From positions 161,878 through 225,877 of the forward strand of contig JXTC01000464.1 of assembly GCA_002914845.1 (NCBI GenBank): a DNA stretch of 64,000 nucleotides. The letters run 5' to 3'. The stretch is from Trema orientale. Taxonomy: Eukaryota > Streptophyta > Magnoliopsida > Rosales > Cannabaceae. The notes below the pieces were generated by a model, which ran no database searches, was not told where the DNA came from, and saw nothing but the letters and a program-made list of their open reading frames with translations. The translations under genes and the position numbers were made by a program. Below are positions 23,142 through 35,149 of this stretch, piece by piece; the first letter of the stretch is position 1; every line of letters starts with the position of its first letter.

Positions 23142-26100
23142 AATTGAAAAGGGAAAAAAAATTGAAAAAGAATCGTAGAAAAATAATTGTTGAATTGCTA
23201 AAACAAACTGTAGTTTCTTAGTAATGTCGCCATTTCTTCCTGTGGAAACCTATTTGGGAAATGATTATGAGGAATGTGGTGGGAGTGTCTTCTTTATGCT
23301 GTGCTACTGTGATTGTGTTTGGTGAACAATTTTGGAGATAGACAGTCAATGCAGGTAACATTTCTCTTGGACATACCGGTACAATGTCGATTATCTGTCT
23401 ATGAATCATTTTATAATTTGCTTAAATAAAATGAAATGGGCTAACTGAAAAAATAAATTCCATTTATGAAATGAGTTAGTCTTTTTCTTAACTGGTAACT
23501 GATAATCTATATTTTTCCTTCAAATGCGGATCCAAGCAGATTATGGAGTAAGGATTTTAGATCCATATTCTTTACCAGTGTCATTTTAAGTTTACGATTA
23601 TTTAGATTTCCCAAAACACAACAAGCTAGTGGATTAACACATATACAAGGGTATAAATGCATATCCTCCGATAGTCATATGATAGACAATGTACATTTAT
23701 GGAATATACAGTTAGAAGGGAATATGAGCCGAGGAAACCGGATATGTCCTCATGAATGGGTATTGTCATTTTTATTTTGGGACAACAAAATGGTATTGTC
23801 ATTATTGCTATTATTATCGTCTTAAAATGTACGATTTCTTCATGAGTAACAGAATTTCAATTTTTCAGACTCAAATTCTCTGCCAAATACAGAAGGAAAA
23901 CGCTGAACGTCGGACTCTAACAGAAAGTCATCTGTGCTTCATAGCATTGCCTAATAATATAAAAGAAGGATATTATTGGAAATAGACTTAAAAAAAAAAA
24001 AAGAAATAAAGACTTTAGTGCTTTTAAATTATCGTATGTTCCCTTAGATTTTGTTACATAATGTTTAATTTTGATATGCTACGACTTTCATATACCACAG
24101 ATAAATTTGTGAAATGGACGGGAGACCTTACTCCCTACCATAGATGAATTGGAAAAAGAAAGGAGATTTTGCTGTGAATGATGGAGGCGGCGGCCATGGC
24201 AATGGCTCGAATTGCTACAAGTAGGGATTATGGTAGGTCATTGTGTTTGCCACATTGTTTATATCGACGTTAGATGTTAATTATTGTAGTAGTGGGGTCT
24301 TGCACTGGTGTGGCATTGTTTATGTAGTTAAGCGAACTGGGAGCAACCTAAGGCCCTGAATCAAGTCATTATGGTTTAGGTTGCTGCTCATGTTGCTATC
24401 ATATAATAAATATAAAATTTGAATTGTTTACATCAAACATATATTATAAAATTGATCTTCTGTACTTTCTTTGTGCTGTTGTATAAAATATAACTGTATA
24501 AGTGTGGAGTTTCTCCTGTTATTCACTTCTTTTTTTTTTCTTTTTTTTTTAAGTTTATATTTTCAGAAAACTTTAAGACCTTAGTGTTTATAGATAAGTG
24601 CAAGAACAAACATATACTGTTCTACGTGCAATAAAGGCAGAAAAGTGAAAGGAAAAACAAAAAAAAATTTGCACTAGCATGTTGCTAATGTTTGACAATT
24701 TTGCTTTTGATTTTTTTTTTTTTTTAGTGAAGAAAAAAAAATACACATTCTCAGATTACATTAATTATACCCCTATCCTTAAAGTGGGATTTCTGTTATA
24801 AATAGTGTAAAAAAGTAAAATGTCAAATTTTTGTTGTCTCGTCTAATACTTTACTGGAGGCCCGGGTCCCAAGTGATGGCCAGCCGATTCAGTTTGCTTC
24901 CGTCTTCTTGTTTTCATTTTATTGGTCAATGAGATCACTTTGTTTTCTGTGGGACATGACTTAGAAACTTTAGCTATAAACTAATCATTGTTACTTTGAT
25001 AACTATTTTCCCGGACAGGGAATTGAAAGGGCAACTATATACAGGGGAAAAAAAAGTTTCTTGCCTCTTTTAGTTTTTGTCTCTATGGTGTTGCCCTTAA
25101 TATTATTTTTTAATCTGACTATAAGGAGGAAATAATAGAGACAATAACGTAGAATTGAGGAAGAGCTTAAGGGACAGATAAGCTTATCTGCTTAAACAAT
25201 TTCAAAAGAAGAAAAAACAATTTATAGAAAAATGCTAAAAAACACTGAATCAGTGTAAGATAACTCCATAACACCATCACATAATTCAAGATCCACATCA
25301 CTATTTTGTTAGGTGGGACAAGCTAATTGGCCAGGATTTCACGAGTGTGACACTTATGGCATGATTAGCTACTCATTATGTATTCATTACAATATGATCA
25401 TGCACAGATAATATTTTGATGTGTTTTCGCGTATCCTAAAATTTGTATCAAATTTTTAATATCCACATATAGAAAGTGGGTTATCACTATTCATTTAATA
25501 TATTAGAATTTATCACAAATAAATTAATCACATTCACCAATTGAATGATTTTAATTCATATACTACGTATATTGATATTAAAAATTACAAATTTAAAATA
25601 TCTAATATTATTCATTTTCAAAACACGTGATAAAGTGCTAATGATATCATCATATGATAAAATCCAACTTTTGAGTCAGAAATTTTTGTTTATAAAAATA
25701 TCACATTTACACTAATGTATGGTACCCAAATATTTTTCATTCATATGAAGTTGGACTATAGAGACTACTAGAGTGCCTAGTCCAACCGAAAATTAAGCGC
25801 ACAACTCACATGAAGTGAGGGTTATAGGGCAGTATTCCTTACGCGCCAGAGAGACCTCGGGGCAACGTGGTGTGTATGATTCAATTTGAGCAAAAAATAT
25901 CTTCGGCATGAGATCACATCTCATCTGCTTCAACATATATAATACTAGGTTGGGTGGATTTTATNTTTTAAAACAAAGATGTTTCTTTCAATTACTATAT
26001 ACATTTTTGTATTTTTATATTAATTATAACGTAACAAATATATTTATGTTAAGAGAAATAATGTCCTTAGGACACTGTCAATCGAACTTACATATAATTC

Positions 26101-26650
26101 TTTTTTTTTTTTACACGATACTACTCGAATTAAATTGAAATATTACATTTTTTTTTAAGGCTGTTATTATTGGAAATGGATTCTTTGTGGATTGCTTACG
26201 GAATATTTCAGGAAAGCAAATCCAAAAACATGCTTACTTCGTTGTATTTATACTAGCAACTTATTGACGAACATGAGTTATTTTAAGTGAAAAATTTACA
26301 CTATTATCAACAGGAAGTTAAATTTAAAAAAAAAAAACATAATTGGTTAATTACAAGTGATATTTCTAAATTTAAAATAAACTTGTATTTCCAAATTATA
26401 AAAAGAAAAAAACACAGTCGTTTAAAATCAAAACCAGAAAATTACACATATTTATAACGATAATTCAACTATACATTGAAAGGGGAATATCTGTAACATA
26501 TATCCTAACTTGAGAAACGCCCTCTGCGGTCGGGACGGATGGCAACATTTGTACGGATGAGAAAGGATAAAAACTGCGTCTTCAGATAAAACGGCTTCCG
26601 AATATTTGGACAGAAGGAAACGGGTGCTTTTTTGAGTGGCGCATTTCGTA
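23142..26650. other. Spacer between uL18m and DRM genes
   Basis: The 3' untranslated region of uL18m is followed by AT-rich DNA, with an ambiguous base at 25965. An exon-like open stretch at about 24179-24234 (ATGATGGAGGCGGCGGCC... ending at a GTAGGT) has no visible continuation. I see no other gene. Confidence 0.45.
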
Positions 26651-26699
26651 AATAGTTCAAAACAACAAGTCCATTGGTTTACTATGCGGATAAAGTCAA

Positions 26700-27010
26700 G
26701 GGTATTCTAGTATCTTCATCCACCTCTCACGTGACTTGCCCTCTCACTTCTCACTCTCACATCTCTCGGGAGCCACGTGTCACCCTGAAACCCGCCAAAA
26801 TCTGCCCAGCCGTCGGGGACCACCTGTCATATCGGTCTTATCCTAATTACGTGCTCCTCGATCCACTTGCCACGTCCATACGGCACCATTAGATCCGATC
26901 AACGGCTCACGATCGCTCTAGATCCCGAAACATGCTCGACCTTTAACGCCTCGAAATCGCCATTAAATATCTCTATGAGACTCAAGCTCACTCCCTCTCT
27001 ATTCTGGGTA
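26700..27010 (+). promoter_or_regulatory. DRM gene promoter with G-boxes
   Basis: Two CACGTG G-boxes lie at 26728-26733 and 26774-26779, and further ACGTG/CACGTC cores lie near 26849 and 26870. G-box/ABRE clusters bind bZIP and bHLH factors and fit a gene of this family, which responds to abscisic acid, sugar and light signals. The region is GC-richer than its surroundings. Confidence 0.6.
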
Positions 27011-27118
27011 TATCACTCTTAAGGGCTCAAGATCTATTTCGAGATATACGCCCGTTTCGGTCCTATTCCACTTTTTTTGGCTAGCTAACTTGCGCCTCTT
27101 CGGTTAAAGTGCGCCACC

Positions 27119-28431
27119 ATGGGCTTACTCGACCAGCTCTGGGACGACACCGTCGCCGGACCTCGGCCGGAAAATGGTCTCGGAAAGCTCAGAAAGTATT
27201 CCACCTTCAGTTTCCGGTCAAACTCCGGCAAGGGTACGGCTCCGATCGGGGGCTTATTCTCCCTCTGCCACGATTATTGCAACAAGATTTAATTGATTAT
27301 TTTTCAAATTAATAAATTATTATGATCGGACGGTTTAGATCGATCTGCTGACTTCTGAGTATATATCTATAATTTTCTTTTTCTCACAATTTAATTAACT
27401 GGTTTTTGAAGAGAAAAAAATAAAGGTTGGCGAAAAATGGAGAAAGTGAAAGTGGAATTTTGTATTGATGGATGGGCTTTTAATTTGATCAGGATCTGAT
27501 GGCGGGAAAGTGAGATCGTACGGTGAGGATTCGTCGGAGGAGACGACGAGAGTTACGCGGAGTATTATGATAGTAAGGCCCCCAGGAGGGTATCAGAATG
27601 GTTCGCCTCCGGTTTCGCCAGCCGGGTCAACTCCTCCTGTGTCCCCGTTTTCTGGTAAGCGGGTGAAATGTCAGAAATGCCCCTCTTCTATTTGCCTGGA
27701 TTCTTGGACTAGTTGGTTCTTTAGTCGTAGTGTTGAGTGTAGATCTAGAACCCCCGCGAGGGTTTCTTTGTCAATATGTGTAGGTGTCTACTTTCTAATG
27801 GATAATGGTGTAGTGTTAGGAGGTTGTAGTAATCATACACTTATTTGTTTGCTATTGTTGAATGACATTTTCGCCCTTTTTGACGTACCACTATGCATGC
27901 TTGTTTAATTTAAGCATGAAGCATTTGCTTGCTGTAAATTTAATTGGGCACTAATTCGACTCTGGGGCCCGTAGAGGCATTGACTTGGTCCCATTTTTAC
28001 TCTTCTGGGACATCCATTAGTTTCCCAAGTTGGGTTATGAGTGGTTTGAAATTAAAATTTCTCTTAATTGGGTAGGTAGAACATTATATTATAAACCACA
28101 AAATACATTAATATATTAATTCCGATTTGGAAATCAACTTTAGTTGGTAATAGTCCACATGAAGTGACATTACTCAAATGGGTTGTGAAAGTTGAGTTTA
28201 GCTTTATAAATATAGCTTGCATTTTCTTTGATTAGATAATTTGTCACTAAATAAATCTTGCTCATATATATAGTACGTGTGTTCACGGCTGCTAAGAAGT
28301 ATTACTCATTGAATGTTTTATTAGGAGGCAGAGAGTCCTTCCGATTTCGGAGAAGGTCAGCATCGGACGCTTACGAGAAGGCAAGCGAAGTTGGACCCAG
28401 AAGCAGCCCTCCTCCTCCTTACGATGTGTGA
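27119..28431 (+). CDS. DRM1: Dormancy-associated / auxin-repressed protein (DRM1/ARP family)
   Basis: Three exons, 27119-27233, 27493-27654 and 28325-28431, give 127 residues, the usual family length. The N-terminus MGLLDQLWDDTVAGPRPENG, the central RSIMIVRPPGGYQNGSPPVSPAGSTPPVSPF and the C-terminus FRFRRRSASDAYEKASEVG...PPPPYDV are all family signatures. All junctions are phase 1 with GT-AG introns, and each split codon encodes glycine. The proteins are small, probably disordered and Pro/Ser-rich; transcripts accumulate in dormant buds and fall with auxin or regrowth. The molecular function is not known. The start codon sits in GCGCCACCATGG, an optimal initiation context. It could equally be a DRM1 homologue (DRMH) rather than DRM1 itself. 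The longer open frames at 27109 and 27510 are shadows or intron read-through. Confidence 0.95.
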
Positions 28432-29357
28432 GATATGATAATCACGACATCATGTTTTGTAGTCCAATCCAACGGCTGAGAATCTTACCACTAAATACGT
28501 AGCTCTGCTCTGTGTGTGTTTGTATGAGGGGGGGCTTTGTACGCGGCTGTGTGGTTGCTCATGTAAGAAAGCTGTGTAGATATATGTGCATGCTATATGT
28601 GTTAGCAAATCGTATGTGCATATATATAAACGCAGTTTGATATGAGAGATGGGCTGTAAAATATTGCTATCTAGTGTAGTAGGGTTGTTAATGTCTACTT
28701 TTGTTTAATGATCTGTATATAGTGCCTTTCTTCCCGTGTTTCTGGCTGTAGTTTTATTCTCAGTTATGAGTTTTTTTTTTTTGGAATAAAATTCTCAGTT
28801 ATGAGTTTTGGTTTGAAGAAATAAGAATGAAGAACAGCTATGTTCGATATGTAATTATGACTGATATCGCAGAGTGCGTGGACCATAATATTATTGGTTT
28901 TAGATGGTGTTTGCCAAAGAAACGACGGAATACTGGTAGTGGTGGTTGTCATGGGGAACTTGTTAGTGGGGTGCTGAATCATATTAAATAATATGAGAAT
29001 CTTAAGGTGTGGCCCATGGTTGTGTGGTTTTATGGAGATTAAAGACTAGGGTTTTTTTTTTTTTTTTTCCGTTGTAGGCATAAGACTATTGTTGATGCTT
29101 AATTGGAATTTTGAAGATGCTCCTATGTATATGTATCGTTTGAGAAGTACACGTTTAACGTGTAGTCGGGACTCACGAAGAAGATTGTTTAAAGGCGAAA
29201 GGAATCGTGGATTGTGGATTATTGATCACCTTGTTTACAAGCTCTGATTGTTTTGAGTATCCCATTGTAAGTAATTATTTAATGTCCAAGCAAAAAAAGT
29301 ATTATATAATGAAAAAGAAAGAGCAACTAAAAGTTAACGTAAGAATGGAGATAATAT
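28432..29357. other. 3' flank of DRM gene
   Basis: The 3' untranslated region probably runs for a few hundred bases. A 13-base direct repeat of CTCAGTTATGAGT occurs at about 28759 and 28794. I see no gene. Confidence 0.45.
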
Positions 29358-29366
29358 TATGAAAAA

Positions 29367-29517
29367 TGGCGCGTCTACAGTAGGGCGTCCCTACGTAAGG
29401 CTCTGTATATACACCGTTTGATGGAAATCTGTGTATAAACAGATTTTCTACAGATTCTCATCAAACGGTGTATAAACAAGAACTTTACGTAAGAACGTCC
29501 CTATTATAGTCGCCTCC
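29367..29517. mobile_element. Mutator-like MITE, family M, copy 2 (151 bp)
   Basis: This copy is inverted relative to copies 1 and 3. It begins TGGCGCGTCTACAGTAGGGC and ends AGTCGCCTCC. It is flanked by a 9-base duplication TATGAAAAA (29358-29366 and 29518-29526). Its interior is a near-perfect palindrome around CAGATTTTCTACAGATTCTC. It is shorter and more diverged than the two 172-bp copies. Confidence 0.8.
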
Positions 29518-29757
29518 TATGAAAAATAATGCCGAATCTTTTATATTTTTTTTTTGTTTAACAAGAGACAAGTCTTATCACTCGTCATTCTGAAATAAAG
29601 AAACATAACAGTATGGGCCATGGATGATGAAGAGGGGTCATAATAAAAAGTCTTCGTATATTTGGTTGTTATTTATTGTTCAATAAGCCAAATCCTCGTC
29701 AGAGTGCGAATGTGTGTATAAATATTGAAGTGTGTATACATGTATCTACGTATATAT

Positions 29758-29868
29758 ACTTGTATGAATGAGTTTTCAATGGTTACGGTTCCATAGTAAC
29801 CATCATTAAAATATACTTGTATGAATGAGTTTTCAATGGTTACGGTTCCATGGTAACCATCATTAAAA
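29758..29868. repeat. 56-bp tandem duplication
   Basis: Two adjacent copies of a unit beginning ACTTGTATGAATGAGTTTTC and containing the inverted pair GGTTACGGTTCCAT / ATGGTAACC differ at one or two bases. Confidence 0.85.
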
Positions 29869-30771
29869 TTTGTGTTAGTATTAAATAATTATAAATATCA
29901 GTGTAAATATTAAATAAAAATAATGACTTAGACTTAAAAAATTACCTACTATAGAAGGTTTAACAAATTAAAATTTAGCATTAATTACAAAGATTCTTTT
30001 TTTTTCTTTTGACTTTGGCAATAACTATTAGGGATGAAAATTTAGATTCATAATGGACTAAATCCTGTTTCCTTTAATTACTCATTTTTTGAAGTGTTGT
30101 ATTTAATTAATTTGAGTTTTGAAAATTGTGTTCTATTTGAATTTTTTTTTTGGTCTTTTAGAAAAGTTAGTCTTCACGTTTTCCTATCTAAGCTTCCCTT
30201 TTATTTTATTTTGGTAATATTTTCTTTTAACTTTTTAACAATTTTTACTCACTAATATAACCATCTGGTGGTCTACGTAATCTTTTTCTTTCCTTTTTTT
30301 TCGCCTTTTTTTTTTCCTCCTCTTAAGTCTCATACATTCCTTGTTATATAATTAGAATTTTCTCTTTCTACATTGTAAAAAACAAATTAGGTATGTTCTT
30401 TTCTTTAGGCGTACGTGTTACAAAGTTTATTTATAGAAGATAAGCATCATAATTCTCTTTAATTCAAACAATGTCAAACTCAAAATTTATAGAATTATAA
30501 TTCAAAGACAAGTTTTTGTGTATAAATTTGAATTTTGATACAGTATTTGTTTTCAAATAAGATTCTATTATCTGATTTTTATTTTTTTTTTCATGAATCA
30601 CATACCGCAAGCATGCCCTTTATTATAAATTCCTCCAAAATATAACCTAATTTTTAAAACAAAAAGTTTTAAAAGTATCTCAAAAATATATCCGAATATT
30701 TAAAACAAAAAAGTTAAGAAAAAAATACAGCCAAACTTTAAGAATAAACAAATTCTAAAATTGTGCATAGA

Positions 30772-31325
30772 TATAATACTGTGCATGTAACTTAGAGTAT
30801 GAATGTGGCTCATTCAATTATCACGTACAATATGTGCTCTAAATTAAGAGACTTGCACTCTGTTTTCTATTGAAATAGTCACAAAGACACAATACTATAC
30901 ATATGACCTAATATATGAATGACTTGACTAAAAAAAAAAAACTGAAATATGAATGTGGTTCAATTGTTACATATAATAATATGTACCTTAACGGACTTAC
31001 TTTCTGATTTCGGTTGAATTAGTCACATAAACACAATACTGTGAATATGACCTAAAGTATGAATGTGGGTCACTTGTCATATTTAATATGTACTCTATTG
31101 ACTTGCTATCCGATTTCGATTGAATTAGTTGTAGAGACACAATATTGTGTATTTGACCTAAAATACTATGAATTTGGTTCATTCAATTATCACGTATAAT
31201 TTTTGCCCTAAGAGACTTGCTCTCCAATTTTGATCAAACTAGTCATAGGGGCATATTACTTTGCATGTGACCTAAAATAGGAATATGACTCATTATTCAG
31301 TTGTCGTATATAATACGTTCTTAAT
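30772..31325. repeat. Diverged tandem array, ~115-bp unit, about five copies
   Basis: The motif ACACAATACTGTGNATATGACCT recurs at about 30772, 30886, 31031, 31136 and 31251 (spacings 114, 145, 105, 115). Each is followed by TATGAATGTGGCTCATTC and GACTTGCTCTCCGATTTCG variants. Copies differ strongly from each other, so the array is old. Confidence 0.75.
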
Positions 31326-31329
31326 TATG

Positions 31330-33926
31330 AAGTGTTAGTCAAATTACTTCTAATCAATAATCATAGAAACTAATAGCGTAAATAATAATAAATCCACAAA
31401 AAAAAAAGAATAATACAACACATTTAGTTTACTAAGTCATAACTATTACAAACATGACCACGATCTATACCATATTTTATTACATGGGTTATTAATGGTA
31501 GATTTATTAGGTGGGTTATTAATGGTAAATTTATTGGGAGATTTTATTATTTTTGAATTATTCAAACAACTATTTCCTTGGCTGTGTCACCTATGATGCG
31601 TTTTATTAGATTTTTATGCTATTTTAATTTTGGTCCCTTTTGATTTGATTTTTTTGGGACCTCGGTTAACTAAAACTGAGTGTATTTAAGTATTAACACG
31701 TGTAAAATTACTTCTTGGTAATAGCTACAATATAATAGATAGTTGCAGTTTTTAGGCACTAAGGAAAGGATTTTTTTTTTTTTCCTGGTTATTATAGGGA
31801 AATGTATTGGAATAAAGGATACGCACTAATCTTCCATTTTTATATTAATAAGTTGAAAATTTAGATTTATTTACTAGATGAAAAATGCCATAAAACTTGA
31901 TATTGATAAGTTGTAATTTAGGTTTATTCACTAGATAAAAATCCTTTCAACAGGAAAAAAATTGAAATTTCGGTTTTCATTGGTTTCCAAGTTTAGCTGG
32001 TTGGGTTACAGTTTCAGATTTTTATTTATTAGATTTTTATTCATTTTCTCTATAATGTCTATATTCAAAACCAGCCAAGTTACTCCCCTATTTGTAGTTT
32101 AAAATAATTATTTGTTCAACGTATTAACATTGTATATGGCTGGTATCTCAATTATTGCAATATAATTATGTTTGTATATATTGATATAACGATATGAACT
32201 AAAAGTAATTTAAAATTTATTCAGAATAATAACAAATAAAACAACTAATTAAATTAAAAATGTGGTATATTTGAGTGGAATGTAATTGATCATTTAAAAA
32301 AGAATAAAGATTTATTAATATTTCGAATTCAAAATGTTGGTCCATTTATTCTAATAACTAAAAAAGTTATCAAACTATCTTGAGTTTTGAAGTAAGTTTT
32401 TTAATCAAGAAAGCAAAAAGTTAATTATAAAGAAAAATGAATGAGAGATTTTCATGACTAGCTAGTTGGTAAGAATCAATTTAGAAAAAGAGTGCAAAGC
32501 AAAAAAGAAGGGTGACAATTGATTAGCTAATTTTTTTTTTAATTAGTTCCTACTTTTATACGATTATAATTTCCTTTATTTAAGATGTGAAATAATGAAT
32601 AGAAAATAGTGTTTTATTATTATATTTTAGTGCTATACGTGTAAAACTTTTTTTTTTAACCAATACGTGTGAGACTTCAACTTAAAAAAAAAAAAATTAA
32701 GGACATCATCCTAAATAAAAAATTCCTTCTCTTCTCTTATGGCAAGTCCTCGGCAAGAAGATTGATAAAATTAACCGTGTCCCTTGTATAATTCCAGATT
32801 ACCTTGCAACATCAAGAGCTGAAGACATGATATAAACTGTGTTAATAATTAACAACATCATCCCAAATAAAAATATTTAAGCAACAGTGCCATCTAAATA
32901 AATATTTAGAGTAACTTTGTATTTAATATTGGGAGCAAATTTCTTTCCACTATCCTTTAGCTTTTAAAGAATTTCTCAAATATAATTGTCATGAAAACAA
33001 ACTTTAAAGAACGAATTTAACATAAGCCAAAGATTATTCCAGGCTTATAGCCATAAAGAAAAGAATAAAAGCCAAATAGATATATACACACATGAATTAG
33101 TTGAAAATAAACCAAAAACAAACCAAATAATATTTGAATTTATCTTTTCAACTGAATAAAATCATCATATATAATAAACCAAATCATCTTTTTTTTTTCA
33201 TTTCTGGTTGATAGAATAAATATAATGATATATTTTCATAGTTAATTCATTTAATACATTTTTTTAGTGAAGTTTAAAAATGTTATTTGCAAATAATAGA
33301 CTAGAAAAATAAAGATAATTTACTCCGCAATTTAAGAGACAAAATTGTTTCCCTAAAAAGAAAAAGTAGAGGCAAAATTATGATTTTCCTATCTCCTTTT
33401 AATTTATGATGGTGGAATATTATTAATAGTATTCTCTTGATAATTGATGTATTTAATACGGTTAAGTTAGGAATACAAAACGTTTTTTTTTTAATTAATA
33501 CCAATTAATAATGAGGGAATGGGAATGAATAAAGGAATGAATCTTAAATTAAGATTCTATTTAAATAAATAAAAAAAATTAAGAAATTCTATGCCAACAG
33601 GTCACCAATAAGTTGTCTATCCAAAAATGTATTTAATGAGATTTATAAGTTCAAAGCTAATTAATTATCATAAATTTTGTTGGTCAACTATCCAATTAAT
33701 TAGAACCACTTGATCTTCATCCAACGGCTAGAATAACAATAACCATCGGTGGGTAAATATTGGAGCAACCATTGAAACCTCACCCATATTTATATATATG
33801 GGTAATGTTTCAATGGAGATTTTTGTTTTTACTCCATGGATGGGTAAAATTATCAAGTTGAATATGACCTACAATAGCAAGTAATAATTTCATCTATTTT
33901 TGATCAATTAATGTTTTATTCAATTA
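31330..33926. other. AT-rich gene-free stretch
   Basis: I see only homopolymer runs and AT-rich sequence, with no coding exon and no element with clear ends. The stretch runs into the assembly gap. Confidence 0.45.
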
Positions 33927-34431
33927 NNNNNNNNNNNNNNNNNNNNNNNNNNNNNNNNNNNNNNNNNNNNNNNNNNNNNNNNNNNNNNNNNNNNNNNNNN
34001 NNNNNNNNNNNNNNNNNNNNNNNNNNNNNNNNNNNNNNNNNNNNNNNNNNNNNNNNNNNNNNNNNNNNNNNNNNNNNNNNNNNNNNNNNNNNNNNNNNNN
34101 NNNNNNNNNNNNNNNNNNNNNNNNNNNNNNNNNNNNNNNNNNNNNNNNNNNNNNNNNNNNNNNNNNNNNNNNNNNNNNNNNNNNNNNNNNNNNNNNNNNN
34201 NNNNNNNNNNNNNNNNNNNNNNNNNNNNNNNNNNNNNNNNNNNNNNNNNNNNNNNNNNNNNNNNNNNNNNNNNNNNNNNNNNNNNNNNNNNNNNNNNNNN
34301 NNNNNNNNNNNNNNNNNNNNNNNNNNNNNNNNNNNNNNNNNNNNNNNNNNNNNNNNNNNNNNNNNNNNNNNNNNNNNNNNNNNNNNNNNNNNNNNNNNNN
34401 NNNNNNNNNNNNNNNNNNNNNNNNNNNNNNN
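33927..34431. other. Assembly gap (505 N)
   Basis: The bases are undetermined, so the apparent open frames across the gap mean nothing. Confidence 0.99.
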
Positions 34432-34651
34432 ATATATACACGTGAGTACTTATGTCTATATATGAATATATATGATTTTTCTTTGGAAGGAAATAGGGGA
34501 ATCGTGGAATATATATGATGGCAAATTCTCTAGTGTCTCACCCTTCTTTACCCTTTTTAAGTACCTCACAAAAAGATAAAAATGTGAATAGATTGTTACT
34601 TAAAATAGAAAGTCATGACAAAAAAAATTAGTTATTGATCAAAAAACTTTA

Positions 34652-34823
34652 GGGGATGGCTACGGTAGGGGCGTCCCTATGTAGGGTCATGTCTTAATTA
34701 TCGTTGGATGGGAATTTGTGGGGAATAACGGGAATCTGTGGAGAATCTATTTATATACAGATTCCCATCCAACGGTGAATAGACAGGGCCCTACGTAGGG
34801 GCGCCCCTACCATAGACGCGCCC
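34652..34823. mobile_element. Mutator-like MITE, family M, copy 3 (172 bp)
   Basis: It has the same length and orientation as copy 1 at 967-1138, differing at a limited number of bases. It begins GGGGATGGCTACGGTAGGGG and ends CATAGACGCGCCC. It is flanked by a perfect 9-base duplication AAAACTTTA (34643-34651 and 34824-34832). Confidence 0.88.
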
Positions 34824-35149
34824 AAAACTTTATGAAAAAATGTGAAAGTTACTTTTGAGGGGCAATATTGTAAAATCAATGATATAAAAAAATATTAAAC
34901 TGAAAAAATTAAGGGCTAAAATATAAAATTTCAACGAAATTACTTTTCACTTTATGTAAATTGACTATTTTGGACTTGTAAAAACAATAATATGACAAGT
35001 ATTATTCATTAAAGAACATTATGCATGAAAGAGCAAGTATTGTACGTCAAAGAGCAAGTATTTCAGTTTTATTTAAAAATTTTGCTGTCGTTTCCACTAG
35101 TTTAATGTCATCTTTGTTCATTTCCTTATTTTTTTCAACTTTCCATTGA

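Noticed and set aside
24179..24234. ATGATGGAGGCGGCGGCCATGG as a first coding exon
   Set aside because: It ends at a possible donor, but I found no later exon before the DRM gene, so I did not call a gene.
33911..34465. Open frames of 173-184 codons across the N block
   Set aside because: They consist of undetermined bases; an assembly gap has no stops by definition.
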